Assembly (NCBI GenBank): GCA_003354055.1
Contig: PIVQ01000445.1
Span: forward strand, 1-6,229
Source: Desulfobacteraceae bacterium
GTDB taxonomy: Bacteria > Desulfobacterota > Desulfobacteria > Desulfobacterales > Desulfobacteraceae
DNA: 6,229 nucleotides
Reading direction: 5' to 3'
In this document: positions 6,095 through 6,229 of the stretch, piece by piece
Position numbering within the stretch: position 1 is the first letter of the stretch
Layout: every line of letters starts with the position of its first letter
The notes under the pieces: model-generated
The model's input: the letters and a program-made list of their open reading frames with translations, nothing else
What the model was told of the DNA's origin: nothing
Databases searched by the model: none
Program-made: the position numbers and the translations under genes

Positions 6095-6117
6095 TTCTTG
6101 GGGGGGAATCGTTGTCA

Positions 6118-6152
6118 GGTTCACCTCTGGTGACCATATCCCGCTCGGTCAC
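6118..6152 (+). promoter_or_regulatory. overlapping, mutually exclusive inverted repeats before the next gene
   Basis: GGTGACC (6129-6135) can pair with the preceding GG-T-TCACC (6118-6125, 7 bp with one bulged T, 3-nt loop). Alternatively, its GTGACC (6130-6135) can pair with the following GGTCAC (6147-6152, 6 bp, 11-nt loop). No T tract follows either stem, so they are not plain terminators. They end a few bases before the ribosome binding site at 6155-6159. Confidence 0.3.
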
Positions 6153-6165
6153 ACAAGGACACTTA

Positions 6166-6229
6166 ATGAAGATTACCCAAAAACATACGATTGATTTTTT
6201 TGATGTTGCCCATGATAAAACCCTGAGAA
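6166..6229 (+). CDS. unidentified gene, first 21 codons only (runs off the right edge)
   Basis: ATG at 6166 follows AAGGA with a spacer of about six bases, a good ribosome binding site. The frame stays open to the window end. It encodes MKITQKHTIDFFDVAHDKTL followed by Arg, which I do not recognise. There is no signal peptide or membrane segment in the visible part. It lies on the same strand as the HD-GYP gene, 71 bp downstream without an obvious terminator, so cotranscription is possible. The paired inverted repeats just ahead of it may influence its expression. Confidence 0.6.
   Translation, partial: MKITQKHTIDFFDVAHDKTLR

Noticed and set aside
6093..6110. GATTC/GAATC inverted repeat with a G7 run after the HD-GYP stop codon as a terminator
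   Set aside because: The stem is only 5 bp, the loop is G-rich and no T tract follows.

Overview
The window looks like chromosomal DNA of a Gram-negative anaerobe, most plausibly a deltaproteobacterial (Desulfobacterota, Desulfobacter-like) sulfate reducer. That guess rests on moderate GC, an EF-hand protein fragment, a c-di-GMP phosphodiesterase fused to GAF and PilZ domains, and a short stand-alone proline dehydrogenase. No rRNA or other taxonomic marker is present, so it is an inference.

Layout. Positions 1-80 (minus) hold the start of an EF-hand protein that runs off the left edge. Positions 81-267 carry no clear gene, but have small repeats. A strong Rho-independent terminator (268-305, minus) ends the next gene, a Na+/proline symporter (putP-like, 337-1800, minus). 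Upstream of it a 300-bp non-coding stretch (1801-2100) contains a good sigma-70-type promoter overlapped by a perfect 17-bp palindrome, followed by a roughly 150-nt leader with two inverted repeats. Then, all on the minus strand, come proline dehydrogenase (2101-3048), a DUF2000 protein (3066-3467) and an AraC-family regulator (3553-4356). On the plus strand, divergent from the regulator, lies a GAF/HD-GYP/PilZ protein (4544-6094). It is followed after 71 bp by the start of an unidentified gene (6166 to the right edge).

How the genes fit together. The minus-strand set reads as a proline-utilisation cluster. The symporter imports proline, the flavoprotein oxidises it to pyrroline-5-carboxylate and passes electrons to the quinone pool, and the AraC regulator probably controls the set. 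The DUF2000 protein sits 17 bp upstream of the dehydrogenase and is very likely cotranscribed with it; its function is unknown. No pyrroline-5-carboxylate dehydrogenase lies in the window. The HD-GYP protein belongs to c-di-GMP signalling and has no evident link to proline.

I see no CRISPR array, RNA gene, intact transposase or obviously new multi-gene system. The most interesting points are the operator-like palindrome on the putP promoter, a Lys-to-Asp change at a conserved position of the proline dehydrogenase, the DUF2000 gene inside the proline operon, and the unusual start region of the HD-GYP gene.
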